Shown here: positions 25,021-34,309 of the stretch, piece by piece
Numbering within the stretch: position 1 is the stretch's first letter
How the letters are laid out: every line of letters starts with the position of its first letter
NCBI GenBank assembly: GCA_963831005.1
Contig: CAWHOW010000031.1
Span: 25,671 to 89,670 of the forward strand
DNA length: 64,000 bases
Direction of reading: 5' to 3'
Source of the DNA: CAWHOW01 sp963831005
GTDB lineage: Bacteria > Bacteroidota > Bacteroidia > Bacteroidales > CG2-30-32-10
Translations under genes and position numbers: made by a program
The notes under the pieces: model-generated
What the model was told of the DNA's origin: nothing
The model's database searches: none
What the model saw: only the letters and a program-made list of their open reading frames with translations

Positions 25021-27633
25021 TCAATTATGTAAATTATCTTTTTTAATTTCCTGTTCCGCTTGCTTCCAGTCCTGAACTGCTTTACCATCTTTGCGACCTC
25101 GCTGCTCATATAGTTTATAGGCTCTCTTGGCAACCAGCGATGTCAAATCGGAAAGTGTCTTGGTTTTAACCGGATCGAAAATCCGATATGCAAGAAGTTT
25201 TAATCGGTCATTAAACAGAAACCACAGCAAAGCATAACCCCAAACAAACCCAGCCCAACCCCAACCGAGAGGTGTCATAAATAGTCCATATACCGCTATC
25301 AATGTCGCAATAATTTGTGTGCCGAGCACTGCTATCCATAAAACCTTTGCAGGGCGGATAGTCCAGAATGGTCCACGGGTGCGAGTGAGAAAAATAGTCA
25401 GATGTCCTGCTACGGAAAGTTTTAAATACATCAACGTCTGGATATGTGCACGGTCTAAATGAAAGACACGTTCACCTAAATAAAATAAGCCGAAAGCGGA
25501 AACAACTCCGATGACTCCCAACACTGTGGAGATACCCAGTACCATTCGCATATTCCAGGCTTCAGGCTGATTTTTATATTTAACATTGTCATATGCAATA
25601 GACAGGATGGCACCGTCGTTAAGCAACGCAAGCATCACTATCATCACTGCTGTTAATGGATAGAAGTTAAATACCAAGATTGCCAGTGTCATAAATAGCA
25701 ACACACGCAAAGTCTCGGCAATGCGGTATATTGCGTAGCTATTCATCCGCTGGAAAATTTTCCTGCTCTCCTTAATTGCATCAATAATCACCGTGAGTCC
25801 GGGTGTCATCAGTACAATTGCAGCCGCTGCTCTAGCTGCATCCGTTGCATCCGAAACGGCAATACCACAATCAGCTTTTTTTAACGCCGGGGCATCATTC
25901 ACCCCATCGCCTGTCATACCAACAATATGACCTCGTTTTTGCAGGACGTCAACAATATGAAATTTATGTTCAGGGAATACTTGTGCGAAGCCATCAGCTT
26001 TCTCAATGGACACTGCCACCTCTGTAGTCTCTTGTTTTTTTGAATCACCCAATCCACCAGCATCAAGGATATTTGTGCCCATATCTAATTTCTTGGCGGT
26101 TTCCTGTGCAATAGCGAGTGCATCTCCCGTAACCATTTTAATCTTGACTCCCATTGCAAGCGCAGTAGCGATGGTTTCTTTAGCATCTTCACGTGGAGGA
26201 TCAAATAAGGGCAACACACCAAGAAACTGCCATTGGCCGTCGTCCTCTGTCTTAGCCACACCCAACGAACGAAAACCACGTACTGCAAATTCATTGACTG
26301 CCTTATCAACTGTCGTTTTTACCTGCCCGATATTTGCCGATAATGCCAAAATCACTTGTGGTGCGCCCTTTGTAACCTTGAACTCTTTTCCGTCCTTGCC
26401 CTTTACCGTAGCCTCGGTTCGTTTATGTACTGCATCGAATGGCTGAAAATGTATCATCTGATAATCTTTCAATACCTGATTTTCTTTCAAACCACCTATA
26501 ACTGCTAAATCAATTGTGTCATTGTTTTCCTCTCGTGAAGCGAGTGCGCCATATAGGATGACTTGTTCAGCAGGGATATTATTCACGCTGAAAGGATCAC
26601 CAAGAGTAAGTTTATTCTGTGTCAGTGTTCCCGTCTTGTCAGCACACAGCATATCCACACCAGCTAATTCTTCAATTGCTACTAATTTGCTTACAATTGC
26701 TTTTTTCTTTGCGAGCAAACGTGCGCCCACTGCCATAGTGACTGACAAAACCGTTGGCATTGCAACAGGAATTGCTGCAACAGTCAACACCAATGCAAAC
26801 TGTAATGTGGTAAGAATAGCATCACCACGTATGATTGCAACAGTAATAATAACCGCTACTAATGCCACAGCAAGTATGATGAGGTAATTGCCAATCTTTA
26901 AAACCGCTTTTTGAAAATGACTCACAGTATGCGCTTCCTGCACCAGTTGAGCCGTCTTGCCAAAATATGTGTTTGCACCTGTGCCATATACCAGTGCGCT
27001 AATTTCTCCCTGTCGAATGATAGAACCTGAAAACACTGCTTCACCCGGTTTTCGTGTAGCTGGCAATGATTCTCCTGTTAATGCGGATTGATCTACTTCC
27101 ACAGAATCACCATCCAGCAAGCGTGCATCTGCAGGTACAATATCGCCCAGACGTAAGCGTATGATGTCGCCGGGCACTAATTCACGTGATGCAGGAGTGA
27201 TCCATTTCACATCACGATTCACCCTTGCCTTGATCGCCAGTTTTGCTTTCAGGGCAGCTATGGCATTACCTGCCTGCCGCTCTTCCCAGAATCCAACTAC
27301 AGAGTTAGCAAGAAGCAAAACCAGGATTATAAAAAAGTCAGGCCAATGACGCGCCACAGCTGAAAGAATCACAGCCACCTCTATCATCCAGGGTATAGGA
27401 CCCCAAAAATAGGTAAGGAATTTAAGGAACGGATTGATTTTCTTTTCTTCTATTTCATTAGCCCCATATTGGGTCAACCGTTTCTCTGCCTCGGCTTGAC
27501 TGAGACCTTCCGGCGATGAACCAAGTTTTTCAAACAGTTCTTTCATTGGAAGTGATTTCATATCTACCTTAGCATTAGGATTAAGTTCCTGAGTAGATTC
27601 AGGAACTTTAGCTTGACCTGAACTCTGTTTCAT
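25021..27633 (-). CDS. P3-type (plasma-membrane) proton-efflux P-type ATPase
   Basis: 870 residues from the ATG at 27633, which has AAGGAGA 9 bp upstream; an ATG 9 bp earlier sits on top of that ribosome site. Key motifs: actuator LTGES (about residues 186-190), PVAMP in helix M4, phosphorylation site DKTGTLT (Asp near 332), and hinge MTGDGVNDAPALKKAD. About ten membrane helices are predicted and there is no metal-binding N-terminus. PVAMP with this length matches H+-ATPases of the yeast Pma1/P3A family, which export protons at the cost of ATP. Its base composition looks more GC-rich than its neighbours, hinting at horizontal transfer. It may defend cytoplasmic pH during fermentation by the decarboxylase/dehydrogenase pair at 33-36 kb. 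Confidence 0.9.
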   Translation of the reverse strand: MKQSSGQAKVPESTQELNPNAKVDMKSLPMKELFEKLGSSPEGLSQAEAEKRLTQYGANEIEEKKINPFLKFLTYFWGPIPWMIEVAVILSAVARHWPDFFIILVLLLANSVVGFWEERQAGNAIAALKAKLAIKARVNRDVKWITPASRELVPGDIIRLRLGDIVPADARLLDGDSVEVDQSALTGESLPATRKPGEAVFSGSIIRQGEISALVYGTGANTYFGKTAQLVQEAHTVSHFQKAVLKIGNYLIILAVALVAVIITVAIIRGDAILTTLQFALVLTVAAIPVAMPTVLSVTMAVGARLLAKKKAIVSKLVAIEELAGVDMLCADKTGTLTQNKLTLGDPFSVNNIPAEQVILYGALASREENNDTIDLAVIGGLKENQVLKDYQMIHFQPFDAVHKRTEATVKGKDGKEFKVTKGAPQVILALSANIGQVKTTVDKAVNEFAVRGFRSLGVAKTEDDGQWQFLGVLPLFDPPREDAKETIATALAMGVKIKMVTGDALAIAQETAKKLDMGTNILDAGGLGDSKKQETTEVAVSIEKADGFAQVFPEHKFHIVDVLQKRGHIVGMTGDGVNDAPALKKADCGIAVSDATDAARAAAAIVLMTPGLTVIIDAIKESRKIFQRMNSYAIYRIAETLRVLLFMTLAILVFNFYPLTAVMIVMLALLNDGAILSIAYDNVKYKNQPEAWNMRMVLGISTVLGVIGVVSAFGLFYLGERVFHLDRAHIQTLMYLKLSVAGHLTIFLTRTRGPFWTIRPAKVLWIAVLGTQIIATLIAVYGLFMTPLGWGWAGFVWGYALLWFLFNDRLKLLAYRIFDPVKTKTLSDLTSLVAKRAYKLYEQRGRKDGKAVQDWKQAEQEIKKDNLHN

Positions 27634-27697
27634 AATTGTCATTCTCCTTACTTTTGAGCCAATTAGCTTTATATTACTAAGCTGCTTATTCTCTAAT

Positions 27698-28444
27698 TCA
27701 GAAAATCTTTTCTTTTATATTTTCTTTTGTTGCCGGAAAGACCAACCCGTAATTATTTGACAATATTTTCTCATCCTTATCAGTATATTTCAACTGCTTT
27801 AAAAGATGAGTAATAAGAGCGATGTGCGCTTCTTTCTTTTCGTCTGCATTAACCACAAACCAAGGGGCATGCTTAAAATTGGTTTTTAATAACATTTCAT
27901 TCCGAGACTGGGAATAATCATTCCAGTACTTCTGGGCTTCCTTATCAATAGGGCTTATTTTCCACTGCTTTAGCGGATCATTCTCACGGTCTTTCAGCCT
28001 TTTTTTCTGTTCCTCCTTGCTGATGTCAAGATAATATTTCAGAATGGTAAAACCCGCAACCACAAGCACCTTCTCAAATAATTTTACTTCAGTAAAAAAT
28101 GATTTGTATTCCTGTTCACTACAGAAGCCCATCACTTTCTCTACTCCGGCACGGTTGTACCAACTCCGGTTGAAGAGTACAAATTCACCTGAGGACGGTA
28201 AATGTTTTGCATAACGCTGAAAATACCATTCTATCTCTTGCTGATCTGAAGGTTTGTTCAATGCCACTACTCTTGTTTCGCGCGGACTGAGATGTTTAAC
28301 AATAGTTTTTATTGTCCCGTCTTTCCCGGCAGCATCTCTCCCTTCAAGGATTACAAGTATCTTGAGGTTTGAGGATATTATTTCCTTTTGCAGCTTCACC
28401 AGCTCTATATAAAGTTGGTGCAATAATTTTTTCTTATTTTCCAT
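27698..28444 (-). CDS. ppk2: Polyphosphate kinase 2 family protein
   Basis: 248 residues from MENKKK; an upstream in-frame ATG at 28513 would overlap the previous gene. Walker A GRDAAGKDG (about 36-44), Walker B-like FVLFNRSWYNRAGVE, and the lid region KKRLKDRENDPLKQWKISPIDKEA identify PPK2. These cytosolic enzymes transfer phosphate between polyphosphate and nucleoside di- or monophosphates. The single-domain length fits class I (NDP to NTP). Neighbours are a proton ATPase and SpoIIAA-like and YflT-like stress proteins. Confidence 0.9.
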   Translation of the reverse strand: MENKKKLLHQLYIELVKLQKEIISSNLKILVILEGRDAAGKDGTIKTIVKHLSPRETRVVALNKPSDQQEIEWYFQRYAKHLPSSGEFVLFNRSWYNRAGVEKVMGFCSEQEYKSFFTEVKLFEKVLVVAGFTILKYYLDISKEEQKKRLKDRENDPLKQWKISPIDKEAQKYWNDYSQSRNEMLLKTNFKHAPWFVVNADEKKEAHIALITHLLKQLKYTDKDEKILSNNYGLVFPATKENIKEKIF

Positions 28445-28484
28445 TACATTGAATTTACAATAACTACCTCCACATTTACACCAG

Positions 28485-28847
28485 TTAATCCGCAATCCAT
28501 TTTTTAGCTTCATCTAATTCGGCATTTTTAAATACGTGAAGCTCGCAGCTCATCAAATGCCCAAAGAATTTTGCGAAAGCATTTATCATTTCATGATCTG
28601 AAACCAAGGGAATTTTTTCCCATGCTAATAAATGCTTAATCCCGATCTTAGCATCATCCACCATAGCACTAAAATCAAACCCAGTAAAACTGGCTCCAAG
28701 ATGATAAAGCATACTGATTTTTTCATTAGTTTTTAATTTCTCATCTAAAGCAGGAATTAAAACAGTTTCATAATCTGTTCCTGTTATTTTTCCTTCTGCG
28801 GAAACACCCAAAACATTGGCGGGTAAATCAGCGATTATTTTTAACAT
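28485..28847 (-). CDS. SpoIIAA-like/STAS-fold protein (DUF3478)
   Basis: 120 residues from MLKIIADLPANVLGVSAEGKI at 28847. The sequence fits the SpoIIAA-like family PF11964 (alternating beta/alpha, ISMLYHLGASFTGFDFSAMVDDAK, HLLAWEKIPLVSDHE). The family's function is unknown; a lipid or carboxylate-binding role has been suggested from CRAL-TRIO-like structures. It lies 10 bp after the YflT-like gene and 40 bp before ppk2, so these are one operon. Confidence 0.8.
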   Translation of the reverse strand: MLKIIADLPANVLGVSAEGKITGTDYETVLIPALDEKLKTNEKISMLYHLGASFTGFDFSAMVDDAKIGIKHLLAWEKIPLVSDHEMINAFAKFFGHLMSCELHVFKNAELDEAKKWIAD

Positions 28848-28857
28848 ATACTTTTTC

Positions 28858-29355
28858 TTAATGATGTTGCAGGTCAATATGAAGTCCTAATGTATGTAAT
28901 ATAGTTTTTGCTTTTTCAGCAATTTCTTTATCTCCGGTCATTGTAACAATATATTTTCCCTTTTCAAGATGTTCCTGATACATTGCTGTTTTATCTTTAT
29001 TAATTCCCAATTTCATTAACATTGTTGTTATTCCTCCTCCAATTAATCCGAAATCAAATCCGACAAATGCGCCAATCAAAGCACCGGCTCCATATAAAAA
29101 CCCTAAGCCCGGAATTGCAATAATACTCAGTCCTGATAATATTCCTAATACCGGACCTAATACTACTCCAATCTCAACGGGAGCATTGGCTGCGTTATCA
29201 CTTATATTGGTATGCAACTTTTCTTCAATAATATCGGCTTTACTGATAAACGACATTTTTTCTACAGGCAAGCCTGATTCTTTTAAAGCTTTTAATGCAG
29301 CTATTGCTGCATCGTGAGTGTCATAAACACCCACAATAGTATTTGAAGTTTTCAT
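28858..29355 (-). CDS. YflT/general stress protein 17M-like membrane protein
   Basis: 165 residues from MKTSNTIVGVYDTHDAAIAAL at 29355. The N-terminal 45 residues are the YflT (heat-induced stress protein) fold. Residues about 65-115 form a glycine-zipper membrane hairpin (GVVLGPVLGILSGLSIIAIPGLGFLYGAGALIGAFVGFDFG), and the C-terminus returns to an alpha/beta element (YIVTMTGDKEIAEKAKTIL). A frameshifted second copy is at 36032-36513. The role is unknown, but it resembles permeability or stress proteins. Confidence 0.78.
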   Translation of the reverse strand: MKTSNTIVGVYDTHDAAIAALKALKESGLPVEKMSFISKADIIEEKLHTNISDNAANAPVEIGVVLGPVLGILSGLSIIAIPGLGFLYGAGALIGAFVGFDFGLIGGGITTMLMKLGINKDKTAMYQEHLEKGKYIVTMTGDKEIAEKAKTILHTLGLHIDLQHH

Positions 29356-29487
29356 AATATTCTTTTTATTTGTTAGTTCTTTCACTTTTCCATCATATAT
29401 TAGCCAATAAACCCTGCATAGTTGAAATGCAAGGTTTTTAAAAGAAACAAGGTTAAAAAATAAATAAAAGCTTGAAGTGATTTAGTT

Positions 29488-29709
29488 TTACTTTGCTAAA
29501 TCATTTTCAAGAATTTTTTTCTTCTCCTGATATTCTTCGTTTGTTATTTCTCCTAAAGCAAGTCGTCTTTGCAAAATGTCAAGCGGTGAATCTTTCCTCA
29601 TTCTCTGTCCGGGTATATTATAAGGTAATGCGAATATCCAAAAGAGTAAGAATATCCAAACAATCCACCATATTAGGTGCATTCCACCATAAGAATAATT
29701 ATAGAACAT
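29488..29709 (-). CDS. SHOCT-domain small membrane protein
   Basis: 73 residues: one hydrophobic helix (about 9-32, LIWWIVWIFLLFWIFALPY) followed by a short SHOCT domain (DILQRRLALGEITNEEYQEKKKILENDL). SHOCT modules are oligomerization-type motifs at protein ends. It has its own shared promoter. Confidence 0.83.
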   Translation of the reverse strand: MFYNYSYGGMHLIWWIVWIFLLFWIFALPYNIPGQRMRKDSPLDILQRRLALGEITNEEYQEKKKILENDLAK

Positions 29710-29742
29710 GATTTTAAATTTTTAAATTATGAAAATATTTTC

Positions 29743-29813
29743 AACACAAATGTAAGTCCCTTCATTCTTTAATGTTTTATACAATTCCTGAAAAAAATTA
29801 CATCATTCACACT
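29743..29813 (-). promoter_or_regulatory. Shared 21-bp-repeat promoter (SHOCT gene)
   Basis: -7 box CAAATGTA at 29747-29754 (a perfect TAnnTTTG). Repeats TTATACAATT (29777) and TTACATCATT (29798), then TCACAC. Confidence 0.73.
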
Positions 29814-29863
29814 TTCTACAGAGAAAGGAGAGATTGAAATTTGCATCATAAATGATTCTTTAT

Positions 29864-30052
29864 TTAAATCCAGGCCATTAAATGCTCCTTTTGAATTTCA
29901 GCAGCATGCGCACTATGAGCAAAGGCTTTAAGCATGCTATAATGCGCTTTATCAGGATTTCCTTCTTCAAGATGTTTTGCAGCTTCACGATGAAGTTTTG
30001 CAGCTTCTTCTAAATGCTTTGCAGCTTCTTTGTGCTTTTCTATGTCTGTCAT
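29864..30052 (-). CDS. Small His/Ala/Glu-rich helical protein
   Basis: 62 residues, wholly helical, with the repeated unit AAKHLEEAAKLHREAAKHLEEG. Nine or so histidines are spaced along the helix and might bind metal. No named family is recognised, although similar short proteins are common near stress genes in Bacteroidota. It lacks the shared promoter. Confidence 0.65.
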   Translation of the reverse strand: MTDIEKHKEAAKHLEEAAKLHREAAKHLEEGNPDKAHYSMLKAFAHSAHAAEIQKEHLMAWI

Positions 30053-30108
30053 TTTATGTTTTTTTAAATTGTAAATAATATTTTGATAGAAAATGTTTAA
30101 GGCATTTT

Positions 30109-30306
30109 TTATTTTTTATTCGATTTCCTGTCTATTCCTGGCAATTTTCTCTTTATGAAAAGCCCGATGACTGCAACTAGTACTGCCAAAACAAACAGTA
30201 TATGGACAAAAGAGAATGTTTTGAAATCGTATGAGCTAAAACCAAACAAAAAAATTGCCCAAATTATAATAAGCAAACTTGCGATAACAAAAAGTAAGTT
30301 TTTCAT
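30109..30306 (-). CDS. DUF5670-like small membrane protein
   Basis: 65 residues. The N-terminal KNLLFVIASLLIIIWAIFLFGFSS parallels the two 51-residue DUF5670 proteins (4172, 41680), with a longer loop (YDFKTFSF) before the second helix and a basic tail (KRKLPGIDRKSNKK). Confidence 0.72.
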   Translation of the reverse strand: MKNLLFVIASLLIIIWAIFLFGFSSYDFKTFSFVHILFVLAVLVAVIGLFIKRKLPGIDRKSNKK

Positions 30307-30455
30307 GATTTTATTTTATAATGATGAATTTTTACAATGTTTCGAAAATATTAAGGAATAATTGTTTTGAAATTAACCATGGATTAAATTAGCATTAAGA
30401 TTGCATTAAAGCATATTCTTGACTATTTATTATGACAAAGTTTTGTGTTTGGAAC

Positions 30456-31199
30456 TCAATCCAAACATGCAATAATCGCTTCAATCACTCGTTTCGACTC
30501 TTTGGGATACCTGACCTGAATTGATAAAGCTCCTGCTTCTTTGGCCGGATAGTCATTACCGCCTGGGAACAAGGCATCTCCTATAAAAATCATCTCAGAA
30601 ATTGCAATACCAAGAGTGTCGCTGAGTTTTCTTAGTCCATAACCTTTGTCTATGCCAGGCTTAGTGATGTCAATGGAAGTCATTCCTCCCAAGCGTACGG
30701 AAAATTCAGGAATAAGTTTATCAAGTAGTGCTTTCATCTTCTTTCGCTTTGCGAAATCAGCATCCCATTTTTTCTTTTCTTCCAAAGGAGCCTGCTGGCC
30801 TAATGCAGAAAATGTTATCTGGCTTCCCCTGTCTTCTATAAGCTCTCCCCAAGTTTTGCCCGCCTTAAATCCTGCTGTAACGAGCACCTTTTTAAATGAA
30901 GTTATGATTTTCTTTTTTTCATCCCCTGTAAAATCTTCTGAATATATCTTTTCCCAAACTCCTGAGTATTTGAAAAACTTTGTTCCACAGGTAGGAAGGA
31001 TGGACAGATTTTTCAGCCGTTCATCATGTGGAAGATTAGAGAGCAATTGTTTTTCAAACTGTACCCAATCACCACCGGAAATCACAGCCACTTTTACAAT
31101 ACGGAGCAGGTCATGCAGCAATGATGACATTTCAGTATCAAGAGGTGATTTACTTTCGGCAAGCGTACCATCCAGGTCAAAAACAATGAGCTTTTTCAT
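30456..31199 (-). CDS. HAD-IIB hydrolase, phosphomannomutase-like
   Basis: 247 residues of the HAD superfamily, subclass IIB. Motif I is FDLDGTLAES (nucleophile Asp8, acid Asp10), motif II is VISGGD, motif III includes the Lys in DITKPGIDKGYGL, and motif IV is IFIGDALFPGGND. The length and cap region match eukaryotic-type phosphomannomutase relatives, which interconvert mannose-1- and mannose-6-phosphate; a sugar-phosphate phosphatase is the alternative. It lies 44 bp after class I aldolase, so a joint sugar-phosphate role is likely. The mannose link would fit the GT4/GH130 pair at 38-41.7 kb. Confidence 0.82.
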   Translation of the reverse strand: MKKLIVFDLDGTLAESKSPLDTEMSSLLHDLLRIVKVAVISGGDWVQFEKQLLSNLPHDERLKNLSILPTCGTKFFKYSGVWEKIYSEDFTGDEKKKIITSFKKVLVTAGFKAGKTWGELIEDRGSQITFSALGQQAPLEEKKKWDADFAKRKKMKALLDKLIPEFSVRLGGMTSIDITKPGIDKGYGLRKLSDTLGIAISEMIFIGDALFPGGNDYPAKEAGALSIQVRYPKESKRVIEAIIACLD

Positions 31200-31243
31200 T
31201 AGGTTATATTCCTTCTATCAGAAAAATTGCCAGATATATTTCA

Positions 31244-32272
31244 TTATTGTATTGGTCTTTCCATTCCCGCATTATATTCACCACGGCGGGCAGCCAAGTT
31301 ACATCTTGCCCTGTGATAAAGGGCTTGCTGTGCTTCCGCTACATTGGCTTCTTTGCCATGCCATATCTCCAAAGCAGGGTATTGTATGGCGCGTGAAAAC
31401 GAAAATGCCAACTTCCACGGCAATCGTGTCCGGAATCTAATATTCATAGCATTCAAACGGGCGGAAGCCAGTTCCCCTGATTGACCGCCCGATAAGAATG
31501 CAATCCCGGGAACAGCAGCAGGGACGGCCCGCAGGAGGCACTTTACTGTTGCATCAGCCACTTCGTCCACCAATTCCTGCTTTGGGCACAACAAGCCCGG
31601 AAGCACCATGTTTGGCTTCAGGAGAATGCCTTCAATCATTACACCTTTTATGTAAAGTTGATTAAAAACCGTCCGCAGTACTTCTTCTGTTACTTCAAAG
31701 CAACGTTCTATTGTATGTCCGCCATCCATGAGCACTTCAGGTTCAACAATAGGGACCAGCCCGGCTTTCTGGCACAATGCAGCATAGCGGGCAAGCGCCT
31801 GTGCATTGGCTTCAATGCAGGCATTGCTTGGAATATTATCGTCAATATTAATCACTGCGCGCCACTTGGCAAAACGGGCACCCATTTGAAAATATTCCTT
31901 AAGACGATCATACAAACCATCCAAACCTTCGGTAATTTTTTCACCGGGATGACCTGTCATATCCCTGGCGCCCTCGTCAACCTTAATGCCTGGAATGATT
32001 CCAACATCCGTAAAGGCTTTGACAAAAGAAGTTCCATCTTTTTTCTGCTGGCGAATTGTCTCATCGCAGAGAATAGCACCGCTAATGCTTTCACCAAGAC
32101 CGGTTGTGGTAACAATCAACTCCCGATATGATCGCCTGAACTCTTCTGTCTGTGGAATCTCCAGCGCGGCAAATCTTTTATTGCATGTTGGATTACTTTC
32201 ATCCATTGCAAGCAATCCCTTATCATCGGCGACAAGCGCCTTAGCTGTGTCTATAATTTCTTGTATATTCAT
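31244..32272 (-). CDS. Class I fructose-bisphosphate aldolase
   Basis: 342 residues. DEGARDMTGHPGEKITEGLDGL and GILLKPNMVLPG (Schiff-base lysine in LLKPN) plus the KGLLAMDESNPTCNKRF opening identify the eukaryote-like class I aldolase, which needs no metal and cleaves fructose-1,6-bisphosphate to two triose phosphates. Most Bacteroidota rely on a class II enzyme, so a second metal-independent aldolase could serve stress or gluconeogenesis. Base composition seems slightly more GC-rich than the small neighbours. It is followed by the HAD-IIB gene. Confidence 0.92.
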   Translation of the reverse strand: MNIQEIIDTAKALVADDKGLLAMDESNPTCNKRFAALEIPQTEEFRRSYRELIVTTTGLGESISGAILCDETIRQQKKDGTSFVKAFTDVGIIPGIKVDEGARDMTGHPGEKITEGLDGLYDRLKEYFQMGARFAKWRAVINIDDNIPSNACIEANAQALARYAALCQKAGLVPIVEPEVLMDGGHTIERCFEVTEEVLRTVFNQLYIKGVMIEGILLKPNMVLPGLLCPKQELVDEVADATVKCLLRAVPAAVPGIAFLSGGQSGELASARLNAMNIRFRTRLPWKLAFSFSRAIQYPALEIWHGKEANVAEAQQALYHRARCNLAARRGEYNAGMERPIQ

Positions 32273-32337
32273 TTTTTGATTTATTTAGATTAGGAAACTA
32301 TATTTGATAATTTTCAATAAGTAGTAAATTCTGAAAT

Positions 32338-32553
32338 CTATGGGGTTGTGGTTCTTTCAGTTTCCTTTGATTGTTTACGGGGTGCAAATGCAAAATCAAC
32401 ACTTACTATGTAGTATGTAATAGCAACAAAAATTAAAATCACGCCAACCCAAAAACCCCAGGTATGATGTATTTGTTTCAAGTGAAATTTATGCTCATGA
32501 TGAAACCTAATTTGGTTAATCTCGTCCTGAATATTCTGCTTATTTTCATTCAT
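32338..32553 (-). CDS. Small membrane protein, unknown
   Basis: 71 residues: a charged N-terminus (1-28), one transmembrane helix (about 31-52, TWGFWVGVILIFVAITYYIVSV), then a short basic and polar tail. No family is recognised. It is upstream of the aldolase and may share its transcript. Confidence 0.65.
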   Translation of the reverse strand: MNENKQNIQDEINQIRFHHEHKFHLKQIHHTWGFWVGVILIFVAITYYIVSVDFAFAPRKQSKETERTTTP

Positions 32554-32613
32554 TTGTTTTAGCCTTTCTATCTTTAATTTTTTATCAGTCCAATTGAATT
32601 ATGATTTATCTTT

Positions 32614-33150
32614 TTATTTTTCAATTGCACGTAAAGCATTATATACCTCCAGGGCTATTGACTCACTAATTCCCCCATTACTTTGAATACTATGCAGTAA
32701 AGTCTTAAATTTGTTTTTTTCATTAGGGTTAAATAGTTCTGTTAGTATATAGTGCGCACCTAACCTAAGCAAATAAGATTCTGTTTTTTTATTAATAATT
32801 GATTTTAATACAGGCACTATGCTTTCTCTTCCAATATTAATCAACCCATCGGCTGCAATCCATCTTATACCGCTGTCACTATCTTCAAGTAATTCAATCA
32901 AGACAGGTATTGATTCTTTTTCCCCAATGAGTTCTATTACTTTGGCAACCTCCCATCGTAAAACATTATCCTCTATTGATAGTAAATTATATAATCGGGG
33001 CAGAATAACCCGACCCATTTTTACTAATTTTTTTCTTGCAGCAACTCTTGATTTATAATTTATTTCCTTATAGAGACAAGAAATAGGTCCTGAAATATTT
33101 TCAGGTAACTCTTTTAAGATGTCATCTTCGGATTTTTTATTTTTTTTCAT
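32614..33150 (-). CDS. HEAT-repeat domain protein
   Basis: 178 residues with HEAT-like helical repeats (VILPRLYNLLSIEDNVLRWEVAKVIELIGEKESIPVLIELLEDSDSGIRWIAADGLINIG). Such solenoids bind proteins or act in phycobilin lyase-like enzymes; with no catalytic residues a scaffold role is more likely. It lies 30 bp from the alcohol dehydrogenase stop, so it is cotranscribed. Confidence 0.8.
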   Translation of the reverse strand: MKKNKKSEDDILKELPENISGPISCLYKEINYKSRVAARKKLVKMGRVILPRLYNLLSIEDNVLRWEVAKVIELIGEKESIPVLIELLEDSDSGIRWIAADGLINIGRESIVPVLKSIINKKTESYLLRLGAHYILTELFNPNEKNKFKTLLHSIQSNGGISESIALEVYNALRAIEK

Positions 33151-33180
33151 AATTTTCTTCTTTATAATTATAAATTATTA

Positions 33181-34230
33181 TCAGATCGAATAAGTGTTTC
33201 TGATTACCACCTTTAAAGCGTGTTCCTTTGCGGCATTTTCGAAGGTATTGTATGCCTTCATGATTTCTGATAATTCGAACCGGTGGCTAACAAGTTTTTT
33301 AGCATCCAGGTGTCCAGACAAAACCATTTTCAGCAACATTGATGTTGTGCCTGCATCTACCAAACGCGTGGTGAGTGTGATATTTGATGCCCATAACCTT
33401 TCGAGGTGAAGTTCGACCGGTTTGCCATGAACACCTACATTGGCAATGTGTCCGCCGGGGGCGATGATTGTCTGGCAAATATCAAAAGTCGCAGAGATTC
33501 CCACTGCTTCGATAGCTACGTCCACACCAGTGTTTTGTGTCAGTACCATTACCCGCTCCGCTGCCTTCCCGTCTGAACTATTCACTATTTGTGTTGCTCC
33601 AAACGAACGGGCAACCTCCAACCTATTATCATCAAGATCGATCATAATAATCTCAGATGGCGAATAGAGTTTTGCTGTGAGCAGAGCGGCAAGTCCAACT
33701 GGTCCTGCACCTACAATCGCCACTTTATCACCCGGTTTTACCTGTCCTTTCAACGTTCCGCATTCCAGTCCGGTAGGTAGAATACAACTAAGCATGACTG
33801 CTGCTTCGTCATCAATCTCAGTTGGCAACAGGTGTAAACCATTATCAGCAAATGGAATTCTGACATATTCAGCCTGTGTTCCATCTATGCTGTTGCCAAG
33901 CAACCATCCGCCATTTAGACAATGAGAATACATTGCTTTTTTGCAAAAGGAGCAACAGCCACAGAAAGTAATAAGTGAGATAAGAACTTTGTCACCTTTG
34001 TGAAAACTAATTACGTCAGTCCCTGTCTCCGAGATAATCCCAACTCCTTCATGGCCAAGAATACGCCCATCAGTGACTGTCGGAACATCGCCTTTTAGAA
34101 TATGCAGGTCAGTCCCACAGATTGTAGTTGTTGTAATCCTCACTATAGCATCCGTTGCCAGAATGATTGACGGTTTTTGTTTATCTTCCAGTGCAAGTTT
34201 ATTCGGACCATGGAACACAAGAGCCTTCAT
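33181..34230 (-). CDS. Zinc-dependent medium-chain alcohol dehydrogenase
   Basis: 349 residues from MKALVFHGPNKLALED at 34230. Catalytic zinc ligands are in TTTTICGTDLH (Cys near 37) and GHEGVG (His). The structural zinc loop has four cysteines (CGCCSFCKKAMYSHC). The nucleotide-binding motif GAGPVGLAALLTAK is followed by an acidic MIDLDDNRL, which favours NAD(H). It resembles threonine- and isopropanol-dehydrogenase-like MDRs. The adjacent pyruvate-decarboxylase-like gene would supply an aldehyde, so the pair could make an alcohol from a 2-oxo acid and regenerate NAD+. Confidence 0.9.
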   Translation of the reverse strand: MKALVFHGPNKLALEDKQKPSIILATDAIVRITTTTICGTDLHILKGDVPTVTDGRILGHEGVGIISETGTDVISFHKGDKVLISLITFCGCCSFCKKAMYSHCLNGGWLLGNSIDGTQAEYVRIPFADNGLHLLPTEIDDEAAVMLSCILPTGLECGTLKGQVKPGDKVAIVGAGPVGLAALLTAKLYSPSEIIMIDLDDNRLEVARSFGATQIVNSSDGKAAERVMVLTQNTGVDVAIEAVGISATFDICQTIIAPGGHIANVGVHGKPVELHLERLWASNITLTTRLVDAGTTSMLLKMVLSGHLDAKKLVSHRFELSEIMKAYNTFENAAKEHALKVVIRNTYSI

Positions 34231-34309
34231 AGTGTTTATTATATTTTTGTTTTCAATATTTTTTATCATAATTTCTCATTTATCATAGTTAGTATGAATA
34301 GCGAAATCC